Position numbers and translations under genes: made by a program
Assembly (NCBI GenBank): GCA_964533945.1
Contig: CAZHPA010000011.1
Coordinates: 1-48,943 of the forward strand
Length of the DNA: 48,943 nt
From: CAZHPA01 sp964533945
Lineage (GTDB): Bacteria > Bacillota > Clostridia > Lachnospirales > WRBF01
Direction: 5' to 3'
Shown here: in pieces, positions 24,479-31,986 of the stretch
How positions within the stretch are numbered: the stretch's first letter is position 1
Layout: the number at the start of each line of letters is the position of its first letter
The notes under the pieces: model-generated
Database searches by the model: none
What the model was told of the DNA's origin: nothing
Seen by the model: only the letters and a program-made list of their open reading frames with translations

Positions 24479-26089
24479 TTAGCCTTTTTCTTTTTGCTTG
24501 TTGCGAAAGCTACCGGGAGATTGTCCCCAATATTTTTTAAATAAGTAACTAAAATAGTGAGGTTCACTATATCCTACAGCAAAAGCTATGTCTGCCAAGT
24601 TCATTTTGGTGTCATTTAAAAGTTCTACAGATTTTTTCATACGTAAAGATGTTAAATATTCAATAAACGTTTCGCCTGTTTCTTGAGAAAAAATCGTACT
24701 AAAATAGTTGGGGCTAATAGAAACTTCTTTGGCAACGGTATTTAATGATATTGATGCGTTTTGAAAATGACTTTTCATATATTCTTGTGCTTTTTTAATT
24801 GTGTTGGCGTGCTTAGAGCTTGCGCATTTATCACGATATGCTAAAGTGTTAGCTATAATTTCTAGAATAATTTTGTTTAAGTTTTCTGCTTTGCCGTCGT
24901 AAATTGAAAGTATATGCTTTTCATCGGCTAAAGGAGGCAAAATTTCTTTTGGGTTTCCGCCTAATTCTTTCACATATCTTGTTGCAGAAACAAGAATATC
25001 AATTATAATGTAGTTGCTAAATAGCAAGCTAGTTTTTCCTGTTTCATCAATGTCTTTTAAATAGTCGGTGGCAAGTTTTTGGGCATCTTTAATTTTAGTA
25101 TATTTAAGCTTTTCGTAAATTGAAGCATTTGCCAAGCTTTCAAAGTTAATTGAGGCTTCTTGTGGGCTAATATCGTCTATGCTTGCAATTTGTGTACTTT
25201 TAACAAAATGAATATGTTTGCAAGCTTTTTGCGCTTGTGAATACGAAACTGAAATTTCGCTAATTCTTCTAACAATTCCGCCTATTCCAACATAAACAAT
25301 ATAGTCTAGCTTTTTTAATAAGCTTAACGTAATGGCTCTTGCCAAAATATATGCTGTTTCGTTCATAGCGTCGGGCTCGCTTCCTTTAACAATTAAAACA
25401 AGCCTATCCGAACTTTGATAAAAATGTATTACTTCGCTATATTCGCTTAATATATTTTCCAAAAGACTTCTTGCTGATAAAAACTTATTTGAACTATTCG
25501 AATTACTTGAATCGGAAGAAATAGGCATTTCAACAAGCATTGTTAAGTAATGCGAAGCAAATAAAGCTATATCAAGCTGTTCTGCACGCTTAATTGTTTC
25601 TGACGTGTTAATGCTTCCTGTTATAAGTTCGTCAAGCATTTGATTACGAACAAGAGCGCTTACAGATTTAATTTGTTCGTCCAGTTTATGCTTATTAACT
25701 TCTCTTGCCCGTTCGCTTTCAATAATTTCTACACTTTTATTTAAAGCTTTAATAATATCGCTGCTGCAAATTGGCTTTAATAAAAATTCATCAACACCGA
25801 TTGAAATAGATTTTCTTGCATATTCAAATTCATCATGACCGCTTAACATAATAATATGAATCCACGGCATAGTTTTTTTAACAATTCGGGCAAGTTCCAA
25901 TCCGTCCATAAACGGCATTTTTATATCTGTTATTAAAATATCTGGCTTTAAATCTTGCATAAGCGTAAGTGCCATTTCTCCATCTGCCGCTTCGCCGCAC
26001 ACGCTAAACGTGTTACTTGCATTTATCAAATTTCTAAATCCATCTCTTATTATTACTTCGTCATCTACAAAAAATACATTATGCTTCAC
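24479..26089 (-). CDS. YesN-type response regulator (receiver plus AraC helix-turn-helix)
   Basis: This transcription regulator has 536 residues. The receiver domain (1-120) has the acidic pair D9-D10, phosphoacceptor D55 in ILITDIKMP, and Lys in LLKPI. The middle region (about 130-400) is a linker typical of YesN proteins. The C-terminal AraC-type DNA-binding domain (about 430-530) shows SISPNYFSTIFSQETGETFIEYL and DIAFAVGYSEPHYFSYLFKKYWG. The start is GTG at 26089, with AAAGGGGGG 7 bases upstream. It is paired with the kinase gene upstream and most likely controls the transporter-glycanase genes just downstream. Confidence 0.92.
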   Translation of the reverse strand: MKHNVFFVDDEVIIRDGFRNLINASNTFSVCGEAADGEMALTLMQDLKPDILITDIKMPFMDGLELARIVKKTMPWIHIIMLSGHDEFEYARKSISIGVDEFLLKPICSSDIIKALNKSVEIIESERAREVNKHKLDEQIKSVSALVRNQMLDELITGSINTSETIKRAEQLDIALFASHYLTMLVEMPISSDSSNSNSSNKFLSARSLLENILSEYSEVIHFYQSSDRLVLIVKGSEPDAMNETAYILARAITLSLLKKLDYIVYVGIGGIVRRISEISVSYSQAQKACKHIHFVKSTQIASIDDISPQEASINFESLANASIYEKLKYTKIKDAQKLATDYLKDIDETGKTSLLFSNYIIIDILVSATRYVKELGGNPKEILPPLADEKHILSIYDGKAENLNKIILEIIANTLAYRDKCASSKHANTIKKAQEYMKSHFQNASISLNTVAKEVSISPNYFSTIFSQETGETFIEYLTSLRMKKSVELLNDTKMNLADIAFAVGYSEPHYFSYLFKKYWGQSPGSFRNKQKEKG

Positions 26090-26156
26090 TTTTACGCCCC
26101 CCTTTATAGTTTTCTAGCTTACTAAAAATTTTAATTATGTTTCTTTTCAAATTGAT

Positions 26157-26190
26157 ATTCATGTTTATTTCTTATTCATGTTTATTTCTT
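26157..26190. repeat. Two tandem 17-base repeats
   Basis: The unit ATTCATGTTTATTTCTT occurs at 26157-26173 and again, identical and adjacent, at 26174-26190. It lies in the gap between the kinase and regulator genes, about 70 bases before the regulator start. Confidence 0.85.
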
Positions 26191-26398
26191 ATAAAAGAAG
26201 TAAGTACTTTTCTTTGGAAAAGAAGTAAATACCTTTCTTTATAAAAGAAACAAAGATTTTTTTATTTATAAGTTTCTTTTAAAAAAGCAAAAGTTCTTCT
26301 TTCTTTATAAGTTTCTTTAGAAAAGAAATAAATACACTTCTTTCTTTTGAAAAGAAAGAAACGTGGGGTTTGCGATTCCCCGGCACCCCCTAAACGCT
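26191..26398. repeat. Array of AT-rich imperfect palindromes in the 315-base kinase-regulator gap
   Basis: The gap 26090-26404 has no gene. From 26191 it is built of variants of one small hairpin, TTTCTTT-N-AAAAGAAA, seen around 26208, 26235, 26270, 26312 and 26340, spaced about 25-40 bases. The last unit ends in a GGGG...CCCC hairpin (about 26363-26390) close to the kinase stop codon, which may attenuate transcription between kinase and regulator. The array could be a degenerate intergenic repeat family; more copies elsewhere in the genome would show that. Confidence 0.6.
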
Positions 26399-26404
26399 TT
26401 TTTG

Positions 26405-27838
26405 TTATTGCAAAGGAATATAAAAACTAACAACCGTTCCGATTCCCGGCTCGCTTTCTATTGTTATGTCATCGTTTATGTCATAATAAAGTTTTATGCG
26501 TTTATTTACGTTATATAGCCCAAACGAAGTATCTGTACCATAAATAATTTGGTTTCTAACGCTTTTAAGCCGTTCTTTTGAAAAACCTGCCCCGTTATCT
26601 TTAACGCAAAAAAGCATTTTGTTGCCTGATAGCGTCCCTGTTACAGAAATATGCCCTCGTTTTCTGGAATTTTTAATACCATGATAAATAGAGTTTTCAA
26701 CAATAGGTTGAAGCAAAAGCTTTAGCATTGTTTTATCCATTAACGCCTCATCAACACTTACAGAATATTCTAAAATACTTCCATATCGCATTTTTTGAAT
26801 TGTTAAATAGCTTGCAATATGTTTTATTTCCATTTCAACGTTTATCCATTCTTTTCCGTGGCTTAAAGAAATTCTAAAAAAGCTTGACAAAGCCAACGTT
26901 ACATTAATAACTTCTTTGTTCATTTCAGATTCTGCAAGCCAAACAATTGTATCAAGGGTGTTATATAAAAAATGGGGCGTTATTTGTGCTTGTAAAGCTT
27001 GCATTTCTAGCTTTTGAAGGTTTTTTTGCTTTTGTATGTTTTCTTCCATAAGTTCTGATATTCGGTTTGCCATTGTATTAAGGCTGTTTGTTAAACCATC
27101 TAATTCTGAAAGCCCAGAAGGCTTTGCCCTTGCCAAAAGGTCGCCTTCTGCTATTTTTGCCGCAAACAATTCAAGGGCGTTAATGCTTTTGTTAATGCCG
27201 CCTGTTACAAATAGCAATGTTATTGTTGCCATTATAATAACCATTATAAGTACAATTAGCAAAGTAGCCGACGTTATAGCAGCAGATTGTTTCAAGCTTT
27301 CGTTAATTGCAGCAACAGAACGAATTTCTTCAAACGTAAACTCTTGAAGCATATCATATGCCAAAGATGAAACTTCTATTAAAACCTCAAGCGTTGCTTC
27401 ATTTTCCGAAACTCTTGCTTCAGCTCTTATTTGGTCGCCCAGTCTGTAAACATATTGACTAAGAGTTATCATCGTTCTTTTAACAACAATTATTTTCTGC
27501 TGTGTTTCTTTTGTTGAGGCGTAATTATACAAAACGTCAAGCCTATTGTTTATGTCGTCTAAAATTTGAAATTGATTGCCTTCTTGAAACGTCTTTTTTC
27601 CCGAAACAATGTCGCGCATTTCAGCATTTATGTTAGTTTTAAGTATAGTATTAAGTTCATTTGCATAATTAATGTTTACAATTAGTTTGTCGTATTCTTT
27701 AGATAAATCAATAGTAGTTTTAAAGCTAATTGCTGCTGGCACAATCATAACAATAATTATTATAACATATGTTAAAAATAGCTTACCTTTAATGCTAGAT
27801 ATACTGGATAAACTGGATACAGCGCCTAATATACGCAT
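26405..27838 (-). CDS. YesM/LytS-type sensor histidine kinase
   Basis: This membrane kinase of 477 residues has membrane helices at about 17-38 and 185-212 flanking an extracytoplasmic helical domain of about 145 residues. A HAMP domain follows (about 213-265). The His_kinase domain has phosphoacceptor His289 in ITPHFLYNTLD. The ATPase domain has N-box ENSIYHGIKN, DNGAGF and SFGLYNVNKR. The start lies 3 bases after the upstream binding-protein gene, with AGGGGG inside that gene's end, so the two are translated together. The external domain is too small to be a sugar-binding fold by itself, in keeping with sensing through the neighbouring lipoprotein. Confidence 0.92.
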   Translation of the reverse strand: MRILGAVSSLSSISSIKGKLFLTYVIIIIVMIVPAAISFKTTIDLSKEYDKLIVNINYANELNTILKTNINAEMRDIVSGKKTFQEGNQFQILDDINNRLDVLYNYASTKETQQKIIVVKRTMITLSQYVYRLGDQIRAEARVSENEATLEVLIEVSSLAYDMLQEFTFEEIRSVAAINESLKQSAAITSATLLIVLIMVIIMATITLLFVTGGINKSINALELFAAKIAEGDLLARAKPSGLSELDGLTNSLNTMANRISELMEENIQKQKNLQKLEMQALQAQITPHFLYNTLDTIVWLAESEMNKEVINVTLALSSFFRISLSHGKEWINVEMEIKHIASYLTIQKMRYGSILEYSVSVDEALMDKTMLKLLLQPIVENSIYHGIKNSRKRGHISVTGTLSGNKMLFCVKDNGAGFSKERLKSVRNQIIYGTDTSFGLYNVNKRIKLYYDINDDITIESEPGIGTVVSFYIPLQ

Positions 27839-27841
27839 AGT

Positions 27842-28813
27842 TTAGTACCCCCTAGGCAAAATTTCAGACGATAAATCCCATTCTGTAAAAACTTCTTCTT
27901 CTGTGTAAATATTTCTTGAAATAGATTCGCCCAATAAATATTGCTTTGCCGTTTTAACAATTGTTTGCCCTAAATTGGGGCTGCATTCTATAACGCAGTT
28001 AATTTCCCCTGCTTCCAGCCTATCTATAGCTGCCTGTTCTCCATCTATAGTTATTATAATAATGTCTTCTCCCGGTTTAAAACCCATTTCTTTCATAGCA
28101 TCAATTGCGCCTAGCGTCATTGGGTCGTTGTGAGAATACAATACATCAACTTTATCGTATTTTTTTAATATTTCTTTCATGGCTTCTGCACCTTTAGAGC
28201 GCATAAAGTCTGCATTTTCTGAATGAATAATATTGAAATTAGAATGATTTTTAAGCCCGTTTCTAAAACCTTTAGAACGCCCGATAGCCGGCGTTGAATT
28301 ATCTGTTCCACGCAATTCAACAATTGCTACGTCGTCGGTTGTATTTTTTAATTTTTCAAGCAAAAAATTTGCCGCTTTTAGTCCTTCTGTTTCAAAATCT
28401 GAACCAATGTAACATTCGTATAGCGAATTGTCTTTAACTTCTATTTGCCTATCAACTAAAATAACGGGAATACCTGCTGTTTTTGCTTCTTCCAATACGT
28501 TATCCCAACCTGTTTCAACAATAGGAGAAAAAGCAATTAAATCAACTTGATAAGCAATAAAAGAGCGTATAGCTTTTAGTTGGTTTTCTTGCTTTTGTTC
28601 TGCATTTTCAAAAATAAGTTGTATACCGTTTTCTGTTGCCGCTTTTTTAATTGATGACGTAAGATATGTTCTCCATGCGCTTTCATCGCCGATTTGAGAA
28701 TAGCCTATTACAATGGCGCTGTTTGTTTGGGGTTGTTCTTCCTGCTTTTTTTGGCATGAAGTTGCCATAAAGCAAACCAAAATAATTGCAAAAATACAAA
28801 AAAATATTTTCAT
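27842..28813 (-). CDS. Second YtfQ-like binding lipoprotein, probable sensor subunit
   Basis: This type I sugar-binding lipoprotein has 323 residues and lipobox MATSC (Cys20). It is clearly a paralogue of the transporter's binding protein. Shared segments include GYSQIGDESAWR, EQKQENQLKAIRSF, SPIVETGWDNV, VDRQIEVKD and YSHNDPMTLGAIDAM. It has no ATPase or permease of its own and is joined to the histidine kinase gene by a 3-base gap. This arrangement matches the XylFII-LytS-YesN system, where a binding protein presents the sugar to the kinase. ATG at 28813 is preceded by GAGGTGG. An upstream ATG at 28834 would place that site inside the gene. Confidence 0.88.
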   Translation of the reverse strand: MKIFFCIFAIILVCFMATSCQKKQEEQPQTNSAIVIGYSQIGDESAWRTYLTSSIKKAATENGIQLIFENAEQKQENQLKAIRSFIAYQVDLIAFSPIVETGWDNVLEEAKTAGIPVILVDRQIEVKDNSLYECYIGSDFETEGLKAANFLLEKLKNTTDDVAIVELRGTDNSTPAIGRSKGFRNGLKNHSNFNIIHSENADFMRSKGAEAMKEILKKYDKVDVLYSHNDPMTLGAIDAMKEMGFKPGEDIIIITIDGEQAAIDRLEAGEINCVIECSPNLGQTIVKTAKQYLLGESISRNIYTEEEVFTEWDLSSEILPRGY

Positions 28814-28875
28814 TTTACCACCTCTATAATTCATATAGCAGATAATATAACGGTTAATACTGAAATTGTAGTACT

Positions 28876-28904
28876 ATTATAGCATAGGTTAACAATTTGC
28901 AATA
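28876..28904 (-). promoter_or_regulatory. Candidate promoter of the sensor operon
   Basis: On the minus strand a perfect TATAAT (28881-28876) lies 17 bases after a weak TATTGC (28904-28899). The start codon is about 63 bases further on. Confidence 0.5.
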
Positions 28905-28918
28905 GTGCTAAAACAGGC

Positions 28919-28947
28919 TTGTTTTTAACCAAAATGAATGGTATATT
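28919..28947 (+). promoter_or_regulatory. Candidate promoter of galM
   Basis: TTGTTT (28919-28924) and TATATT (28942-28947) are 17 bases apart. The start codon follows 29 bases later. It is divergent from, and close to, the sensor operon promoter, so the two could share control. Confidence 0.5.
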
Positions 28948-28976
28948 TTAATAAATAAATTAGTGGAGGTCTAAAA

Positions 28977-30023
28977 ATGCAAATTACAAAAAGCTCATTT
29001 GGAAAAACTCAATCGGGACAAGATGTAACAGAATTTTGCCTTAACAACAATAATAATGTAAGTGTGTATATTATAAATTACGGTTGCACAATTACTAAAA
29101 TTTACGTTCCAACTTGTACTCAACTAGGCGAAAGCAAACTTATTGATATTTGTTTAGGATACAAAACAATAGACGAATATGAGGCAAACGACGGCTATTT
29201 AGGCGCTGCTGTTGGAAGATATGCAAACCGTATACATAACGGCGAATTTGAACTTAACGGAAACACTTATAAGCTTGCAGTAAACAATGACCCAAACCAT
29301 CTTCACGGGGGAATCAAAGGTTTTGATAAATACGTTTGGGATTATAGCGTAAGTGAAAATTACCTTCAGTTTAACAGAGTGTCTAATCATATGGAAGAAG
29401 GTTACCCCGGAAATGTAGACATTACTATTTCTTATCAGTTAACTGAAAAAAATGAGCTTGTTATTTTATACAATGCAAAATCGGACAGCGATACGCCAAT
29501 AAATTTAACTAACCATGCATATTTTAATTTAAACGGCGAAGGCAGCAGCGATATATTACAACATTCTATTCAGATTTTAGGGGATTTTTTCTTAGAAAAT
29601 GACAACAATTGCTTGCCAACGGGAAAGGTTTTATGTGTTAAAAATACGCCTTTTGATTTTAGGGAGCTAAAAGTTATTGGAAAAGACATTGAAGAAAATA
29701 ACATACAGCTTATTAACGGAAAAGGATACGACCATAATTGGATTTTAAGCGACAATGCCTATTTAAAAAAGGCTGCAACATTAAAAGCAGATGAAACAAA
29801 TGTTTCGATGGATGTATATACAACACAGCCTGGTGTTCAATTTTATTCAGGAAACTTTTTAACAGAAAGAGAGGGCAAAAATGGGCAATATAAAAAGCGC
29901 AGCGGCTTGTGCCTTGAAACGCAGCATTTCCCTGATTCTATTAGAAACAAATCTTTTCCAAATGCCATATTAAGCAAAGCATTTATGCTTAACGAAATTA
30001 CAATTTATAAATTCAATATATAA
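28977..30023 (+). CDS. galM: Aldose 1-epimerase (mutarotase)
   Basis: This cytoplasmic enzyme of 348 residues interconverts alpha and beta anomers of free sugars. The all-beta mutarotase fold is recognisable from GRYANRI, NNDPNHLHGG (catalytic His pair), LTNHAYFNL (second His), KGYDHNW (Asp) and LCLETQHFPDS (catalytic Glu). GGAGG lies 9 bases before the ATG. It is divergent from the furanose sensor operon. Imported arabinofuranose or galactofuranose must open to the aldehyde and reclose before isomerase or kinase action, so a mutarotase fits the pathway. Confidence 0.94.
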   Translation: MQITKSSFGKTQSGQDVTEFCLNNNNNVSVYIINYGCTITKIYVPTCTQLGESKLIDICLGYKTIDEYEANDGYLGAAVGRYANRIHNGEFELNGNTYKLAVNNDPNHLHGGIKGFDKYVWDYSVSENYLQFNRVSNHMEEGYPGNVDITISYQLTEKNELVILYNAKSDSDTPINLTNHAYFNLNGEGSSDILQHSIQILGDFFLENDNNCLPTGKVLCVKNTPFDFRELKVIGKDIEENNIQLINGKGYDHNWILSDNAYLKKAATLKADETNVSMDVYTTQPGVQFYSGNFLTEREGKNGQYKKRSGLCLETQHFPDSIRNKSFPNAILSKAFMLNEITIYKFNI

Positions 30024-30031
30024 TGTTAATA

Positions 30032-30058
30032 CATTCCCGACACTAAAAGGCCGGGATG
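30032..30058. terminator. Weak hairpin between convergent galM and Rrf2 genes
   Basis: CATTCCCG (30032-30039) pairs with CGGGATG (30052-30058) with one bulged base. There is no clear T-run on either strand. It occupies the 37-base gap between two converging genes, so it may act as their shared 3' end. Confidence 0.35.
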
Positions 30059-30060
30059 CG

Positions 30061-30483
30061 CTAAGTAACTAAATTCTTTTGGTTTGTAAGCAAATCTTCT
30101 AATGTTACGCTGTCCATGTAATCTTTAATTATTTTGTCAAGCCCTTGCCAAAAAGGCAAGGTTGGGCAATTATTGCATCTGCGGCATTGATTGGGGGAAT
30201 CTTCTATGCAAGATACAGGAGCAAGCCTGCCTTCTATAGCTCTAAGTATGCTTCCGGCAGTGTATTCATTAGGGGCTTTTGCTAGCTTATAACCTCCGTT
30301 GCTTCCTCTAAGGCTTTTAACATGACCGGCTTTTGTAAGCTGTGATATAATTTGCTCCATATATTTTACAGTAATATCTTGTCTTTCAGAAATTTCTTTA
30401 ACGGTAATAAAGCCTTCCGAACTATGTTGGGCAAGGTCTAGCATTACTCTTAGTGCATAACGTCCTTTTGTTGAAATTTTCAT
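30061..30483 (-). CDS. Rrf2 family transcriptional regulator with cysteine cluster
   Basis: This protein of 140 residues has a winged helix-turn-helix at about 1-80 (MKISTKGRYALRVMLDLA, VKYMEQIISQL, GGYKLAK). A cysteine cluster follows: C92, C100, C103 and C106. The three or four cysteines of IscR and NsrR bind an iron-sulphur cluster, so this is probably an Fe-S or redox sensor. CymR-type members lack such a cluster. It is transcribed alone after tRNA-Leu, from which a terminator separates it. No iron-sulphur assembly genes are adjacent in this window. Confidence 0.9.
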   Translation of the reverse strand: MKISTKGRYALRVMLDLAQHSSEGFITVKEISERQDITVKYMEQIISQLTKAGHVKSLRGSNGGYKLAKAPNEYTAGSILRAIEGRLAPVSCIEDSPNQCRRCNNCPTLPFWQGLDKIIKDYMDSVTLEDLLTNQKNLVT

Positions 30484-30516
30484 AAAAACACCTCTTAGTT
30501 ATGTATAAAGAAATTC

Positions 30517-30547
30517 AAAAAGGACACAACAAACTTTGTGTCCTTTT
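30517..30547 (-). terminator. Intrinsic terminator after tRNA-Leu
   Basis: AAAAAGGACACAA pairs with TTGTGTCCTTTT and is followed on the minus strand by a T-run. It begins 11 bases past the tRNA 3' end. Confidence 0.9.
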
Positions 30548-30558
30548 AATATTATAAA

Positions 30559-30641
30559 TGCCCAAGGTGGGACTCGAACCCACACATACTCTCATATACT
30601 GGATTTTGAGTCCAGCGCGTCTGCCATTCCGCCACTTGGGC
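30559..30641 (-). tRNA. tRNA-Leu(CAA)
   Basis: This 83-base tRNA is read on the minus strand. The acceptor stem GCCCAAG pairs with CTTGGGC, with discriminator A. The anticodon stem-loop CTGGACTCAAAATCCAG presents CAA. The T arm is GTGGG TTCGAGT CCCAC. The long variable arm (around TATATGAGAGTATG) is class II, as leucine requires. The 3' CCA is not encoded and must be added by the nucleotidyltransferase. Confidence 0.95.
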
Positions 30642-30663
30642 AAGACTTTCCACTACTTAAATG

Positions 30664-30692
30664 AGTGTACCATAGGCTTTGCGGAAAGTCAA
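30664..30692 (-). promoter_or_regulatory. Promoter of tRNA-Leu
   Basis: On the minus strand TTGACT (30692-30687) and TACACT (30669-30664) are spaced by 17 bases, about 22 bases before the mature tRNA 5' end. Confidence 0.75.
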
Positions 30693-30728
30693 TAGTATTT
30701 TTTAATTATTTTAAATTTTTCGACTTTT

Positions 30729-31001
30729 TTAGAACGTTTCACCGCTAACTATTTTTATTATATTAAGTATTTTAGCTCTTTCATTTTTAGGTAAGTCTTC
30801 TAAAATGCATTCTATTATTACCTTTTGTTCTTCTTTGCTAAATGTTTCTGTTTTTGGTATTGTGCTTAAATGAGAAACAACTGCAATAACAGCTTCAGTT
30901 CCTGTTTTACCTTCTATTTTTTGCATAAGTTGTTTTATAATTTCAAGTTTGCCTGGGCTTAAATTTTTAAAAGCCGGCTTGTTCAAAACCTCCAAATTCA
31001 T
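30729..31001 (-). CDS. Small helical protein of unknown function
   Basis: This protein of about 90 residues has no signal peptide and is predicted to be all-helical (PGKLEIIKQLMQKIEGKTG, EEQKVIIECILEDLPKNERAKILNIIKIV). I do not recognise the family. Its 5' end overlaps the upstream gene by 35 bases in another frame. The exact start is uncertain: ATG at 31001 has only a weak site, while GGAGG at about 30990 is too close to the next TTG. The overlap suggests coupled expression with the 213-residue gene before it. The helical composition resembles the repeats of that neighbour. Confidence 0.6.
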   Translation of the reverse strand: MNLEVLNKPAFKNLSPGKLEIIKQLMQKIEGKTGTEAVIAVVSHLSTIPKTETFSKEEQKVIIECILEDLPKNERAKILNIIKIVSGETF

Positions 31002-31608
31002 ATATATCACTCGATTCTTTTAGTTTATCAATTAAATTTTTTATTTCTATAAACTTAATTAATACTTCTACCTTGTCTTTTTTATCACCTTCCATATGTG
31101 GTTTAATTGCTTTAAGCATTCCTAATCTGTAGTCGCCGTGAAAATGCCCATCTTTTCCTTGAGCATCTTGAATTTCAATAGTTTTTTCGCTAAACATTTC
31201 AATTAATTTTTTAATTTCAACTAGTTTAACAAAAACTCCTATACTGCGTTGATATTTTGGGTCTAAATATGGTATTGATGCTTTAATACTTTTAAGTTCG
31301 GAAGTAACAATGCTATCGTCAAAAAATTTTTCAGGTATTTCATGTTTTTCTAATGTTTTATGTAATTCAATACAATTTTGCTCATTTTTTGCATTTTGGG
31401 TTTTAACATTTTCCCCTTCGGCTTCTTTATCTTTTTTTTGAACACCTTGTGAAGACTTTAAAAGCTGCATAATTTCCATGGCTTTAATTAGTTTGGCGCT
31501 ATCGCTTCCTTCCTCGCTGCTCTCTGGTGCTTTGCTCTCATTCATTTCAAAAGCTTTTTTAATGTTTGAAACTTTTTCTAACATTTTAAGCATATCTGTA
31601 TTTTCCAA
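30967..31608 (-). CDS. Repeat-containing helical protein of unknown function
   Basis: This charged, soluble protein has 213 residues and no signal peptide. The second half contains two copies of a roughly 45-residue unit: one around LKSIKASIPYLDPKYQ followed by VKLVEIKKLIEMF, the other around MLKAIKPHMEGDKKD followed by IKFIEIKNLIDKL. A shorter related stretch, KLIKAMEIMQLLKS, lies near the N-terminus. I do not know the family. TTG at 31608 is chosen because AGAGGTGG lies just upstream. In-frame ATGs further 5' would run through that site. It is followed by an overlapping helical gene and preceded by the small membrane protein and fliS genes. Confidence 0.65.
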   Translation of the reverse strand: MENTDMLKMLEKVSNIKKAFEMNESKAPESSEEGSDSAKLIKAMEIMQLLKSSQGVQKKDKEAEGENVKTQNAKNEQNCIELHKTLEKHEIPEKFFDDSIVTSELKSIKASIPYLDPKYQRSIGVFVKLVEIKKLIEMFSEKTIEIQDAQGKDGHFHGDYRLGMLKAIKPHMEGDKKDKVEVLIKFIEIKNLIDKLKESSDIYEFGGFEQAGF

Positions 31609-31695
31609 AGCAACCACCTCTTTTTTTCTCTCAATCATCAACTTTATTCCATACAACATATTATTTTAAACAGACGTAAAATATTCCATAAGGGA

Positions 31696-31717
31696 AAAAG
31701 AGGGCAAAAAGCCCCCT
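31696..31717 (-). terminator. Intrinsic terminator after the small hydrophobic protein gene
   Basis: On the minus strand AGGGGGC and GCCCTCT pair around a TTTTT loop and are followed by five T residues. It separates the small hydrophobic gene from the repeat-protein gene. Confidence 0.75.
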
Positions 31718-31737
31718 TGTTCTAAGTAAATAAACCG

Positions 31738-31914
31738 CTAAATATTATTTTCCATTGCTTTATAGCCGCCGCTTCCTTGCATCATTAACATTATAATTAA
31801 AATTGGCATAAATTCTGAACCAAGTGCGCCTGTTTCGCCTTGCATAATTAACATAAGCAAAATTATAAACATAAAGTTATTTCCCGCAAAACCACTTCCA
31901 CCGGAATTAAACAT
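31738..31914 (-). CDS. Small Gly/Met-rich membrane protein with a duplicated hydrophobic segment
   Basis: This 58-residue protein has a glycine-rich start (MFNSGGSGFAGN) followed by two near copies of one hydrophobic unit, FMFIILLMLIMQG and FMPILIIMLMMQG, separated by ETGALGSE. Two short membrane helices in a hairpin are likely. ATG at 31914 follows GGGAGG at good distance. A longer frame from 31938 starts before that site. The family is unknown to me. Small Gly-rich membrane peptides occur in spore coats and as stress peptides, but nothing here decides. Confidence 0.65.
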   Translation of the reverse strand: MFNSGGSGFAGNNFMFIILLMLIMQGETGALGSEFMPILIIMLMMQGSGGYKAMENNI

Positions 31915-31986
31915 AAAAAAACCTCCCCAAAATAACAATGCAATATATGCTTTATTATATGAGAAGGATATTAATTGGTGATAAAA

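Noticed and set aside
26157..26398. CRISPR-like array
   Set aside because: Only two 17-base units are identical and they are directly adjacent without spacers. The rest are variable hairpins, and no cas genes are present.
30967..31001. A frameshift joining the 213-residue and 90-residue genes into one protein
   Set aside because: The upstream frame ends with its own stop, and the second frame is complete with a possible start. Overlapping genes explain it without an error, though a comparison with relatives would settle it.
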